Shown here: positions 16,261 to 24,986 of the stretch, piece by piece
Layout: every line of letters starts with the position of its first letter
Position numbering within the stretch: position 1 is the stretch's first letter
Assembly (NCBI GenBank): GCA_035604335.1
Contig: DATNIT010000152.1
Location: forward strand, 24,121 to 88,120
Length of the DNA: 64,000 bases
Direction: 5' to 3'
From: DASZHJ01 sp035604335
GTDB taxonomy: Bacteria; Pseudomonadota; Alphaproteobacteria; ATCC43930; CGMCC-115725
Notes under the pieces: model-generated
The model's input: only the letters and a program-made list of their open reading frames with translations
Database searches by the model: none
Told to the model about the DNA's origin: nothing
Program-made: the position numbers and the translations under genes

Positions 16261-17189
16261 TACCCGGGTTCCAGGCCGTCGCTCAGCTTGGCATTCTCCG
16301 AGACCAGCTTGAGCCCGGCGGCCTTCGCCTCGAGCTCGATCAGCGCCGCGAAATCGCAGTCCGTGTAGCCGTTCCCGATCAGGCTCTGGACGATCTCGCG
16401 GGTGAGCGCCGTCAGCGGCATCGGCACGCCTTCGGCCCGCGCGGCCTCGAGGCCGAGGTCCAGATCCTTGCGCAGGAGCGGCGGCGTGAAGGTCGCTGCA
16501 AAATCGAGGTTCACATAGGCCGGCGTCTTGTAGCGCGAGAACACCGAGCCCATCACGCTGTCGTTGATGAAACTCAGGAACGCATGCCGGGGAACGCCGT
16601 TCTTCTCGGCGAGCACGGTGATCTCCGAGAGCGCCTGCGCGACGATGCCGAGATAGACGTTGTGGCAGATCTTGACGATGCGCGCCTTCTCGCCGTCGCC
16701 GACGTAGGAGACGCCGCGGCCGAACAGCTTGAGGTAGGGCGCCGCGCGGTCGTAGGAGTCCCGAGGCCCAGAGACCACGACGCTGAGCTTCCCCGAGCGG
16801 ACGACCTTGGGATTGCCGCTGACCGGCGCCGCCAGGAAGCCAGACCCGCGCCGCGCCAGGACCTCGCGCGCTTCCGTGGAAGCGGCCTCGGACACGGTCG
16901 AGCTGTCGATCACCACGCGCGGTGCCTTGCCCGGCCGGGACAGCAGCCCCTTCGGGCCGGAGATCACCTCGAGCAGATCCTTGGATTCCGCGACGATGAC
17001 GAACACCAGATCGAAGTCCGCGAGCTCGCCGAGCGAATCGACCACCGTCGCGCCCAGCGCGGCGAGCGGCTCGGCCTTGGCGCGCGTGCGGTTATAGACC
17101 GAGAGCTTGATCCCGGCCTTGAGGAGCCGCTCAGCCAGCGCGAAGCCCATGCGTCCCGCGCCCACCCATCCGATGCGTTGCTCTGCCAT
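16260..17189 (-). CDS. NAD(P)-dependent beta-hydroxyacid dehydrogenase
   Basis: A 309-residue enzyme of the 3-hydroxyisobutyrate dehydrogenase / tartronate semialdehyde reductase family. It has the N-terminal Rossmann motif GWVGAGRMG, the substrate loop APVSGNP, and the catalytic-lysine segment KICHNVYLG, followed by the all-helical C-terminal domain. It should oxidise a short beta-hydroxyacid or reduce the semialdehyde in the cytosol. The start at 17189 (MAEQRIG) follows AAGAGGTG; the 15-residue longer frame is not family-like. It is divergent from aidB, so control through the ~150-base shared region is possible. Confidence 0.87.
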   Translation of the reverse strand: MAEQRIGWVGAGRMGFALAERLLKAGIKLSVYNRTRAKAEPLAALGATVVDSLGELADFDLVFVIVAESKDLLEVISGPKGLLSRPGKAPRVVIDSSTVSEAASTEAREVLARRGSGFLAAPVSGNPKVVRSGKLSVVVSGPRDSYDRAAPYLKLFGRGVSYVGDGEKARIVKICHNVYLGIVAQALSEITVLAEKNGVPRHAFLSFINDSVMGSVFSRYKTPAYVNLDFAATFTPPLLRKDLDLGLEAARAEGVPMPLTALTREIVQSLIGNGYTDCDFAALIELEAKAAGLKLVSENAKLSDGLEPG

Positions 17190-17338
17190 GCTGCACCTCT
17201 TGCTGCCTGTCGCTGCCGCCGTCGAGGGCCGCATCCTAGTGGAGGCACCGCCGCCCGCTCAACTGGCGCTGGCGCGCCTCGGCCGCCGGCCTCTGCTAGA
17301 CTGAACAGTGCCGCTGCCCGCGGCAGGGAGAAGCGCCC

Positions 17339-19000
17339 ATGGCGCGACAAACGCAGCTCTTGACGGCCACTCACGAGGTTTTCAATCAGCCGCCGCCCCT
17401 CCTCGACTACAACCTCTTCAGCAGCGACAAGGCGCTCGCCGAGGCGGCCCAGCGGGAGGGCGCGGGATGGGCGGCGGAGAGGTTGACCCAGCTCGGCGCC
17501 AGGCTCGGCGAGCGCGAGACGATCGAGGCCGGCTTCGCCGCCAATGCCAATCCGCCGCGGCTCCTGAGCTTCGACCGCTACGGCAACCGCCGCGACGAGG
17601 TGGAGTTCCATCCGGCCTATCACGAGATGCTCGGGCTGGCGGTCGAGCACGGGCTGCATTGCTCGCCGTGGAACGAGCCGAGGGCCGGCGCGCACGTGGC
17701 GCGCGCTGCCGGCACCTACATGCTGACCCAAGTCGAGAGCGGCGTTTACTGCCCGATCGCCATGACCTACGGAAGCGTGCCGACCTTGAGGCGCGAAGCC
17801 GCGGTCGCCGCGGAGTGGCTGCCGCGGGTCTTCTCGCGTGTCTACGACAAACGGTTCCGGCCGGCGGCGGAGAAGACCGGCTTGCTCCTGGGGATGGGCA
17901 TGACGGAAAAGCAGGGCGGTTCCGACCTGCGCGCCAACACCACGCGGGCGGAGCCCGTCGACGAGGGCGGGCCAGGGCGGGCCTATCGCATCACCGGACA
18001 CAAATGGTTCCTGTCGGCGCCCATGTGCGACGCCTTCCTGATGCTCGCTCAGGCGCCTGCGGGGCCAAGCTGCTTCCTGGTGCCGCGTTGGACGCCCGAC
18101 GGAGCCGTCAACGCGTTCCGGCTGCAGCGCCTCAAGGACAAGCTCGGCAATCGCTCGAACGCCTCCTCGGAGGTCGAGCTGGCGGCGGCCTGGGGCTTGC
18201 TGATCGGCGAGGAGGGCCGCGGCATCCCCATCATCATCGAGATGGGAAACTTGACCCGTCTCGACTGCACCATCGGCTCCGCCGGTCTGATGCGCCAAGC
18301 CGTGGCGCAGGCGATCCACCACGCGCAGCACCGCACGGCGTTTCAAAGGCATCTCGTCGACCAGCCGCTCATGACCAACGTGCTGGCGGATATCGCCATC
18401 GAGTCGGAAGCTGCGGCCGTGCTCGCCTTCCGACTGGCGCGCGCCTATGACGGCGAGGATGACGCCGGCGAGACCGCGTTCCGGCGGCTGGTCACGCCGG
18501 TCGCGAAGTATTGGATCTGCAAGCGCGCGCCGACGCTCGCCCTCGAGGCGATGGAGGTGCTCGGCGGCAACGGCTATGTCGAGGAAAGCATCATGCCGCG
18601 GATCTACCGCGAGATGCCCGTGAATTCCGTATGGGAGGGCTCGGCGAACGTGATCTGCCTCGACGTCCGGCGCGCGATGGAGAAATCGCCGGAGGCGATC
18701 GACGCGTTTCTGGCGGAGGTCCGGAGCGCAGGCGGCGCCAACCCGCGCCTCGATCGCTTCATCGCAACGCTCGAGGCCGAGCTGCGCGCGGCGCGGCAGG
18801 CGGAGGAGGGCCTTGCCCGACGCTTGGTGGGCCGAATGGCGGTCGGCCTCCAGGCGGCGCTGCTCGTGCGGCACGCACCGGCGGCCGTCTCGGACGCATT
18901 TTGCGCGGCGCGGCTCGAGAACGAGGCAGGCGGAACCTTCGGCATGCTGCCGCCTGGGATCGATCGGCGCGCCATCGTCGACCGCGCTGCCCTCGCATGA
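17339..19000 (+). CDS. aidB: AidB-like acyl-CoA dehydrogenase homologue
   Basis: A 553-residue flavoprotein whose length and motif WNEPRAGAHVARAAG (111-125) match AidB. AidB is the FAD-binding, DNA-binding acyl-CoA-dehydrogenase homologue of the E. coli alkylation response. The FAD loop GMGMTEKQGGSDLRANTT and the C-terminal GGNGYVEE block are present. Whether it acts in alkylation protection or as a plain acyl-CoA dehydrogenase is not shown by the sequence, and there is no ada gene nearby. Its stop overlaps the start of the next gene (ATGA), so the two are translationally coupled. Confidence 0.85.
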   Translation: MARQTQLLTATHEVFNQPPPLLDYNLFSSDKALAEAAQREGAGWAAERLTQLGARLGERETIEAGFAANANPPRLLSFDRYGNRRDEVEFHPAYHEMLGLAVEHGLHCSPWNEPRAGAHVARAAGTYMLTQVESGVYCPIAMTYGSVPTLRREAAVAAEWLPRVFSRVYDKRFRPAAEKTGLLLGMGMTEKQGGSDLRANTTRAEPVDEGGPGRAYRITGHKWFLSAPMCDAFLMLAQAPAGPSCFLVPRWTPDGAVNAFRLQRLKDKLGNRSNASSEVELAAAWGLLIGEEGRGIPIIIEMGNLTRLDCTIGSAGLMRQAVAQAIHHAQHRTAFQRHLVDQPLMTNVLADIAIESEAAAVLAFRLARAYDGEDDAGETAFRRLVTPVAKYWICKRAPTLALEAMEVLGGNGYVEESIMPRIYREMPVNSVWEGSANVICLDVRRAMEKSPEAIDAFLAEVRSAGGANPRLDRFIATLEAELRAARQAEEGLARRLVGRMAVGLQAALLVRHAPAAVSDAFCAARLENEAGGTFGMLPPGIDRRAIVDRAALA

Positions 19001-20031
19001 ACGAAACGACTCCCAACCCACCCTCCGGTGGCGCGTCGGGTGGGCAAGGCGAGTTCCCGAGCGCAGGCGGACCCATCAAGCTGCCGGCGGCGCTCTTCCG
19101 CTATGTGCTCGATACCAGCGGCCTCCATCAGGCGCTGCTGCTCCTGCTCACGGTGGCGGTGTTCCTGATCGAGTTGATTCCGCTCGAGCTGCAGCGCCGG
19201 ATCATCAATGATCTCGTGAAGGATCGGACCTTCGGATACGTGATCACGCTGTGTGCCGTCTATGCCGGTGTCGTGCTGGTCCATGGCAGCACCAAGCTCG
19301 GGCTCAACATTTACCGGAACTGGGTGGGCGAGCGCGCCATCCGCGACTTGCGTCAGCGAATTCGGATGCTCATGGGCTTGCCGTCGGACGCGGCGAGCGC
19401 TCCCGAGGCGCAAGGCATCGAGATCTCCATGATCGTGGCGGAGGTCGAGCCCGTCGGCTCGTTCGTGGGCAGCAGCGTCTCGGAGCCGCTCTTGCAAGGC
19501 GGCGTGATGCTGTCGGTGCTGGCGTACATGACCCACCTCGATCCCTGGATGGCGCTCATCGCGGTCGCGATCTTCGTGCCGCAGCTCGTGTTCGTGCCCC
19601 TGATGCAGAAGGCGATCATCGATCGCACCGCGGCGCGCGTGCAGGTGCTGCGCGGCCTCAGCGTCAGCATCGTGGACGCGCCCAACGAGGACGCGCACGC
19701 GCGCGCGGACAATGGGCGCATCGAGCGGGTGTTCGAGCTCGACATGGGGATCTTCAAGCTGAAGTTCACCATGAATTTCCTGATGAACTTCTGCAATCAT
19801 CTGCAGATTATCGCGGCCTTTCTGCTCGGTGGCTGGTACGTCGTGACGAGCCAGCTCGAAGTCGGCGGCGTGGTGGCCTTCATCTCGGCGGTCGGCCGGC
19901 TCAACGATCCCTGGGGCGATCTCGTCAACTATTTTCGGGACTTGAGCGTCAACCACGTGAAATATCGTTTGGTGGCGACGGCCGTGAACGATCTGGCGGA
20001 CGGCCAGGCGCTGGCTGCCGTGGACCAGTGA
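18997..20031 (+). CDS. ABC-exporter membrane domain without ATPase domain
   Basis: A 344-residue membrane protein that resembles the transmembrane domain of type-I ABC exporters: helices near residues 43-65, 83-103, 165-210 and 270-315, and a cytoplasmic RNWVGERAIRDLRQRIRMLMG segment like the LR-rich coupling region. It ends where the nucleotide-binding domain would begin. No Walker A or signature motif is present here or in the next gene. The stop is genuine rather than a frameshift, because the following cupin gene begins 12 bases later with its own ribosome binding site. It overlaps aidB by 4 bases. Its function is unknown. Confidence 0.75.
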   Translation: MNETTPNPPSGGASGGQGEFPSAGGPIKLPAALFRYVLDTSGLHQALLLLLTVAVFLIELIPLELQRRIINDLVKDRTFGYVITLCAVYAGVVLVHGSTKLGLNIYRNWVGERAIRDLRQRIRMLMGLPSDAASAPEAQGIEISMIVAEVEPVGSFVGSSVSEPLLQGGVMLSVLAYMTHLDPWMALIAVAIFVPQLVFVPLMQKAIIDRTAARVQVLRGLSVSIVDAPNEDAHARADNGRIERVFELDMGIFKLKFTMNFLMNFCNHLQIIAAFLLGGWYVVTSQLEVGGVVAFISAVGRLNDPWGDLVNYFRDLSVNHVKYRLVATAVNDLADGQALAAVDQ

Positions 20032-20043
20032 GGAGGTATCGCA

Positions 20044-20418
20044 ATGGCGCAAGACGAACGCCGGCCTTTCATCCGCAGCGTCGCGGAGGTGCCTTGGACG
20101 GAGTTTCCCGGCCACTTCGGCGGCGCGCTATCGAAGCCGCTGGTGATGCCGGAGACGGCGGGCTCCCGCCATATCGACTACCGCATCTCCATGTATCAGC
20201 CCATGGCGCGCGTCGAGCGGCACACGCACAAGGTCCAGGAGCAGGTCTATCACGTGCTCGAGGGCGAGGGTCTGATGGAGATCGCCGGCAAGAGGCAGGT
20301 CGTGCGGAGGCACGACGTGATCTTTCTGCCGCCGGGGATCGAGCACTCGATCGAGAACACGGGTGTCGCCGACCTGATCTTTCTGGTCGTGACGTCGCCC
20401 GTCGCCGACGCGTCTTGA
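20044..20418 (+). CDS. Cupin-domain protein
   Basis: A 124-residue single-domain cupin. Motif 1 is HTHKVQEQVYHVLEGEG (60-76) and motif 2 is FLPPGIEHSIENTG (98-111); together they supply the usual metal-binding His and Glu residues. It may be a small dioxygenase, isomerase or metabolite sensor. The ribosome binding site GAGGAGG precedes ATG 20044. It is third in the aidB - ABC membrane domain - cupin unit, and convergent with the LLM oxidoreductase. Confidence 0.85.
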   Translation: MAQDERRPFIRSVAEVPWTEFPGHFGGALSKPLVMPETAGSRHIDYRISMYQPMARVERHTHKVQEQVYHVLEGEGLMEIAGKRQVVRRHDVIFLPPGIEHSIENTGVADLIFLVVTSPVADAS

Positions 20419-20470
20419 GGCCTCCACCCGGGACACCACTCGCGGCGATGCGTGCCGCAAGCCGTCGCGC

Positions 20471-21607
20471 TTAGCGAAAGGCCGGCATCACGTCCTTCGC
20501 GAACCAGCGGAGCTGTTCCTTGAATTCCTTCGGCGGGATGCCTTCCGCCCAATGGATCATGAAGTGCTCGAGCCCCGGGTACTTCGCCTCGATGAACTTG
20601 ATGCCTTCGATGACCTGCTTGGGCGGGCCGCAGAACCATGCCTTCTGCTGAATGCCATCTCTGAGATTCGGCGTTCGCGCGGGAGCGCCCGGCATGCCCC
20701 AGGTGCGCCCTTGCTCGTCGGCGTAGCGCACGAAGCCGAAGGGCGCGAACCATTTGTAGCGCTCGTCGTGCGCGGGTTCGACCCGGCGGATCGCCTCTTC
20801 CTGGGTGTCGGCGAGATGGAGGCCGGCGCCCCAGATCACGTCCTCGCCGAGCTGCTTGGCTCGGCCGTGCCGATGGCACGCGTCATGATAGGCGCGCACG
20901 ACGTCGTCGAGGATCTTCTCGCCGTTCAAGGTCACCATCGCCTTGAAGCCGTAGCGCGCCATCATGTCGATGCTCTTGCCGCTGGCGATCGGCATCCAGA
21001 TCTCGACCGGCAGGTGCTTCGGCCGCGGGATGACCGTGATCTCCTTGAGCTTGTAGCCGCGGTAGTCGACCGGAGGCGGGCATTCAAAATATTTGCCCTT
21101 GTGGTGGAACGCGTCCTCGTTGAAGCATTTCAGCAGGAGCTGCAGCCCTTCCTCGAAATATTCGCGATTGGCCTCGGCATCGATCAGCGGCGCGCCGAAA
21201 GTCTCGACTTCGCGCGTGTGATAGCCGCGGCCGACACCCATGATGACGCGTCCATCGGTGACGATGTCCGCCATGGCGTAGTCTTCCGCCAGGCGGATCG
21301 GGTGCCACATGGGCAGCACGTTGAAGGCGCAGCCGAACTTGAGGCGCTTGGTCTGGGTCGCGAGCCAGAGCCCGAGCTGGATCAGGTTCGGCAAGACCTC
21401 GTATCCCTCGCGCTGAAAATGGTGCTCCGCCGTCCAGAGCGCGTGGAAGCCGAGCTCGTCCATGGTTTGGGCCACGTCGCGCGCGGTGGCGAAGGCTTCG
21501 CTCAAGCGCGCGCTCGAATAGCGCCGCTCGTTAGCGGGTGTGCCATTCAGACCGAGGTTGTCGAGCTCGATCTGGCCGACGTACAGCACGTGGAATTTCT
21601 TGATCAT
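20471..21607 (-). CDS. LLM-class flavin-dependent oxidoreductase
   Basis: A 378-residue TIM-barrel flavoprotein of the bacterial luciferase-like monooxygenase class. The N-terminal WTAEHHFQREGY block, MADIVTDGRVIMGVGRGYH and VEIWMPIASGKS are typical. It should use reduced FMN (or F420-type cofactor in some families) with O2 or an organic substrate. It lies 10 bases downstream of the M24 gene on the same strand, so the two are probably co-transcribed. The substrate is unknown. Confidence 0.87.
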   Translation of the reverse strand: MIKKFHVLYVGQIELDNLGLNGTPANERRYSSARLSEAFATARDVAQTMDELGFHALWTAEHHFQREGYEVLPNLIQLGLWLATQTKRLKFGCAFNVLPMWHPIRLAEDYAMADIVTDGRVIMGVGRGYHTREVETFGAPLIDAEANREYFEEGLQLLLKCFNEDAFHHKGKYFECPPPVDYRGYKLKEITVIPRPKHLPVEIWMPIASGKSIDMMARYGFKAMVTLNGEKILDDVVRAYHDACHRHGRAKQLGEDVIWGAGLHLADTQEEAIRRVEPAHDERYKWFAPFGFVRYADEQGRTWGMPGAPARTPNLRDGIQQKAWFCGPPKQVIEGIKFIEAKYPGLEHFMIHWAEGIPPKEFKEQLRWFAKDVMPAFR

Positions 21608-21617
21608 TGGCTGAGCC

Positions 21618-22919
21618 TCAATACGCGTTCGCCACGAACAGCTCCTCCGCCGGGAAGAGCGTGATCACCTTGCAGCCCTTGTCGGTCACCACGACCTCCT
21701 CCTCGATGCGTGCCGCGGAATAACCGTCGGTCGCGGGACAGTAGGTCTCGAGCGCGAACACCATGCCCTCCCTAAGCTCGAGCGGATGGTCCAGCGAGAC
21801 GAGCCGGCTGATGATCGGTCGCTCGTGGAGCGCCATGCCGAGGCCGTGGCCGAATTGCAGGCCGAAGGCCTCCATCTCGTCGGTGAAGCCGAACTCGGTC
21901 GCCTTGGGCCAGAGCTTCGCCACCTTGTCGGTGGTGACGCCGGGCCGGATGGTCTCGATCGCGGCGTCGATCCACTGCCGCGCGCGCTTGTAGGCGTCGC
22001 GCTGCGAATCCGTGGCGCGGCCGACGTTGAGCGTGCGGTAATAGCAAGTGCGATAGCCCATGTAGGCCTGGATGATGTCGAAGAAGGCCTGGTCGCCGGG
22101 CCTGAGCACGCGGTCGGTGAAGTTGTGGGGATGCGGGCTGCAGCGCTCGCCGGAGACCGCGTTGATCGCCTCGACGTCGTCGGATCCCAGCTCGTAGAGC
22201 CGCTTGTTCGCGAGCGCCACGATGTCGCTCTCGCGCACGCCCGGCTTCAAATGCTCGGCGATGGTCTGATAGGTGCCGTCCACCATGCTCGCGGCCATGT
22301 TGAGCAGCATGATCTCGTCGAGGCTTTTGATCTCGCGCGCGTCCAGCATGACCTGCTGGCAGTCTCGGATCTCGATGCCCTGCCGCTTCAGCTCGAACAA
22401 TACCGGCGGCTCCACGATATCGACGCCCACGGGCATGTTGGCGACGCCGTTTTCCCTAAGCAGCGCCTTGATCTCCTTGACCGCGCTCTCGATCAGCCCG
22501 TGATCCGGCGGCACCGTGCCGCGCAGGCCCAGCATGCCCGCGCGGCAGTGATCCTGCGGCAGCCAGGGCGCGTGCAGCCGGTGATGCTTCGCGGCCGAGC
22601 CGAAGTCCCAGACATAAGGCTCGGCGCCGCCGCAGAGCAGCGCATAGCGGGTCATCTTGTCCCGCGCCCACTCGCCGATCGCGGTGCTGGAGATGTAGCG
22701 GATGTTGTTGTTGTCGAAGCAGAGCAGAGCGCCCAATCCCGAGCGCGCGAGGGCGCCGCGGGCGCGGGCCAACCGATAATCGTGCAAACGGCGGAAATTG
22801 ACGCGCTCCTCGAAATCGACGGCGCTGTGGCCGGGCGCCGCCAAGGGCCGCTGCCAGTCGTATTTGGGTTGGATCATCTCGGGCTTGACGATCTTCGGCT
22901 CGCGGTCGTTGCTGGGCAT
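21618..22919 (-). CDS. M24 'pita-bread' family protein, atypical metal site
   Basis: A 433-residue protein with a creatinase-like N-terminal domain (to about 190) and an M24 catalytic domain. Metal-ligand positions Asp281 (FFD), His358 (FGHG), Glu391 (ALE) and Glu406 (ARIEEE) are present. The second Asp, expected 11 residues after the first, is Cys292 (YRTCYYRT). It may therefore not be an ordinary Xaa-Pro peptidase. The spacing of the remaining ligands is reminiscent of the DMSP lyase DddP, an M24 relative, but that is a weak inference. The start at 22919 (MPSND) was preferred to the longer frame. It heads a probable operon with the LLM enzyme. Confidence 0.78.
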   Translation of the reverse strand: MPSNDREPKIVKPEMIQPKYDWQRPLAAPGHSAVDFEERVNFRRLHDYRLARARGALARSGLGALLCFDNNNIRYISSTAIGEWARDKMTRYALLCGGAEPYVWDFGSAAKHHRLHAPWLPQDHCRAGMLGLRGTVPPDHGLIESAVKEIKALLRENGVANMPVGVDIVEPPVLFELKRQGIEIRDCQQVMLDAREIKSLDEIMLLNMAASMVDGTYQTIAEHLKPGVRESDIVALANKRLYELGSDDVEAINAVSGERCSPHPHNFTDRVLRPGDQAFFDIIQAYMGYRTCYYRTLNVGRATDSQRDAYKRARQWIDAAIETIRPGVTTDKVAKLWPKATEFGFTDEMEAFGLQFGHGLGMALHERPIISRLVSLDHPLELREGMVFALETYCPATDGYSAARIEEEVVVTDKGCKVITLFPAEELFVANAY

Positions 22920-23058
22920 GGCGTTCTTCCCGCTGTCATCGCTGCTCGGATGATGCGGCGGGAGCCGGGGGAGGGTCAATCGCCGCACCGCCGCGGGCTG
23001 GCTCGCTCGGTGGGCTTGCGATAGGGTGCCGCGGCTTCTTGGAAGGGTTTGACACCAG

Positions 23059-24429
23059 ATGGGGCAGCGGGCGGCGATCGGCGTTTACGGCTTGGGCGTG
23101 ATGGGCCGCAACATCGCGCTCCAGCTCGCGGAAAAGGGCGTGCCGGTCGCGGCGTTCGATCCCTGGCCCGACGCGCGGGCCCATGCCGACGGGCTTTCGG
23201 TGGTGCCAAGCGCGCGGGATTTCGTGGCTGCGCTCGAGCCGCCCGGTGCGGTGCTGCTGATGGTGAAGGCGGGCGCGCCGGTGGACGACGCCATCGCCGC
23301 GCTTGCCCCGCTGCTTCCGAACGGCGCGCTGATCGCCGATGGCGGCAATTCCCATTTCCGCGACAGCGAGCGGCGCGGCGCGGCGTTGGCCCAGCGGGGA
23401 CTCGATTTCCTCGGCATCGGCATCTCCGGCGGCGAGACCGGCGCGCGGCACGGTGCGTCCATCATGGCGGGCGGCGCGCGCGCGGCGTTCGAGCGCTTGG
23501 CGCCGATGTTGGAGCGTCTCGCCGCGCGGGCGGGGGACGCGCTCTGCCTCGCCCATCTTGGCCCCGGCGGCGCCGGACATTTCGCCAAGATGGTGCACAA
23601 CGGCCTCGAATACGCGGAAATGCAGCTGATCGCCGAGGGCGTGCTGCTGCTGCGCGAGCTCCACGGGCTCGACTGGCCCCACGTCGCCGCGGCGGTCGCG
23701 GACTGGAACCAGGGTCGGGGCGCCAGCTATCTCCTGGAGATCACGAGCGACCTGCTGCCGGCACGGGATCGGCTCAGCGGCGCGCCGCTGATCGAGATCG
23801 TGGCCGACCGTGCGGAGCAGAAGGGGACGGGGCAGTGGGGCGCGGTTGCCGCGCTGGAGCTCGGCATTCCCGTGCCGACGCTGGTGGCCGCGGTCGAGGC
23901 GCGCGCGCTTTCGGCGGTGCGCGAGGCCCCCGCGCCGGCACCCAAATCGTCTGCGCCGGGTACGCCGCCGAGCCCAGCCGAAATCGGCGCCGCGCTGCTG
24001 GCCGCCAAGATCGCGGTCTACGACCAGGGTTTGGCGCTGCTCAAGGCGGCGTCGACCGAGTATCGCTGGGGCATGGACCTGGCGCGGCTCGCGGAAATCT
24101 GGCGGGCGGGCTGCATCATTCGGGGCGCGCTTCTGGAGCCGATCGCCGCGGCGCTCAGGGCGGCGCCCGCGCCGCCGCGCCTGCTGGCCGCCCCATGGTT
24201 TCATATTCAAGTGGCTGAGCGGCTCGCGGCCTGGCGGAGCGTCGTCATGGCGGGACTCGGGCGCGGCATTCCCGTGCCGGCGCTCGCGAGCGCGCTTACC
24301 TACTACGACGGCCTCCACGCCGAGCGCGTGGGGGCGAGCCTCATTCAGCTGCAGCGCGACACCTTCGGCGCCCACGGATTCGAGCGCGTGGATCGGCCCG
24401 GCCGCTTCCACATCGAGCGGGGGTCATGA
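23059..24429 (+). CDS. gnd: 6-phosphogluconate dehydrogenase, decarboxylating
   Basis: A 456-residue long-form enzyme converting 6-phosphogluconate to ribulose 5-phosphate and CO2. It shows the cofactor fold GVYGLGVMGRNIA, the catalytic region GGETGARHG, the active-site Lys in FAKMVHNGLEYAEMQ and the C-terminal EYRWGMDLARLAEIWRAGC. A Pro/Ala-rich linker (about 293-313) is unusual. Its last bases overlap the gluconokinase start (ATGA). The pair therefore makes a short route from gluconate into the pentose phosphate pathway. Confidence 0.93.
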   Translation: MGQRAAIGVYGLGVMGRNIALQLAEKGVPVAAFDPWPDARAHADGLSVVPSARDFVAALEPPGAVLLMVKAGAPVDDAIAALAPLLPNGALIADGGNSHFRDSERRGAALAQRGLDFLGIGISGGETGARHGASIMAGGARAAFERLAPMLERLAARAGDALCLAHLGPGGAGHFAKMVHNGLEYAEMQLIAEGVLLLRELHGLDWPHVAAAVADWNQGRGASYLLEITSDLLPARDRLSGAPLIEIVADRAEQKGTGQWGAVAALELGIPVPTLVAAVEARALSAVREAPAPAPKSSAPGTPPSPAEIGAALLAAKIAVYDQGLALLKAASTEYRWGMDLARLAEIWRAGCIIRGALLEPIAAALRAAPAPPRLLAAPWFHIQVAERLAAWRSVVMAGLGRGIPVPALASALTYYDGLHAERVGASLIQLQRDTFGAHGFERVDRPGRFHIERGS

Positions 24430-24953
24430 CCATCGTCCTGGTGATGGGCGTGTCGGGCTCCGGCAAGACCACGCTCGGCCGGGCGCTTGCGCGCGAGCTC
24501 AATGCCGAGTTCCTCGAGGGCGACAAGTTTCACCCGGAGGGCAACGTCGCAAAAATGAGCCGCGGCGAGCCGCTCGACGATGCCGACCGCTGGCCCTGGC
24601 TCGACCGGCTGTCCCGCGAGCTCGCCCGTGCGAGCGCTGCGGGACGGACTGTCGTACTGGCCTGCTCGGCGCTCAAGCGGTCCTACCGCGATCGCTTGCG
24701 CCGGGGCGCGCCGAGGCTGCGTCTGGTGTTCCTGAAGGGAAACAAGGCGCTGATCCTCGAGCGCATGCGGGCGCGCACCGATCATTTCATGCCGCCGGGA
24801 CTGCTCGACAGCCAGCTGGCTGCGCTCGAGGAGCCGGGCTTCGACGAATCCCCGATCGTCATCGACGTGACACCGCCGGCGGAGATACTGATGGGCTGTC
24901 TCCCACACCTGCTGCGGGAAGCGCCCTCGTCAGCGCCGCCGCCGGCGTACTAA
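24426..24953 (+). CDS. gntK: Gluconokinase
   Basis: A 175-residue P-loop kinase of the GntK type that phosphorylates D-gluconate to 6-phosphogluconate. Walker A is GVSGSGKTT (8-16), the substrate loop is EGDKFHPEGNVAKMSRGEPL, and CSALKRSYRDRLR matches the family. Translation is coupled to gnd by a 4-base overlap, and its product is the substrate of gnd. Confidence 0.92.
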   Translation: MTIVLVMGVSGSGKTTLGRALARELNAEFLEGDKFHPEGNVAKMSRGEPLDDADRWPWLDRLSRELARASAAGRTVVLACSALKRSYRDRLRRGAPRLRLVFLKGNKALILERMRARTDHFMPPGLLDSQLAALEEPGFDESPIVIDVTPPAEILMGCLPHLLREAPSSAPPPAY

Positions 24954-24986
24954 GATTGCGGCAAGGCTATATCCAGGAGATTGCTC

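Noticed and set aside
24954..24986. Riboswitch (SAM or cobalamin) before the first MetE-like gene
   Set aside because: Only 33 bases separate it from gntK, too short for any known riboswitch.
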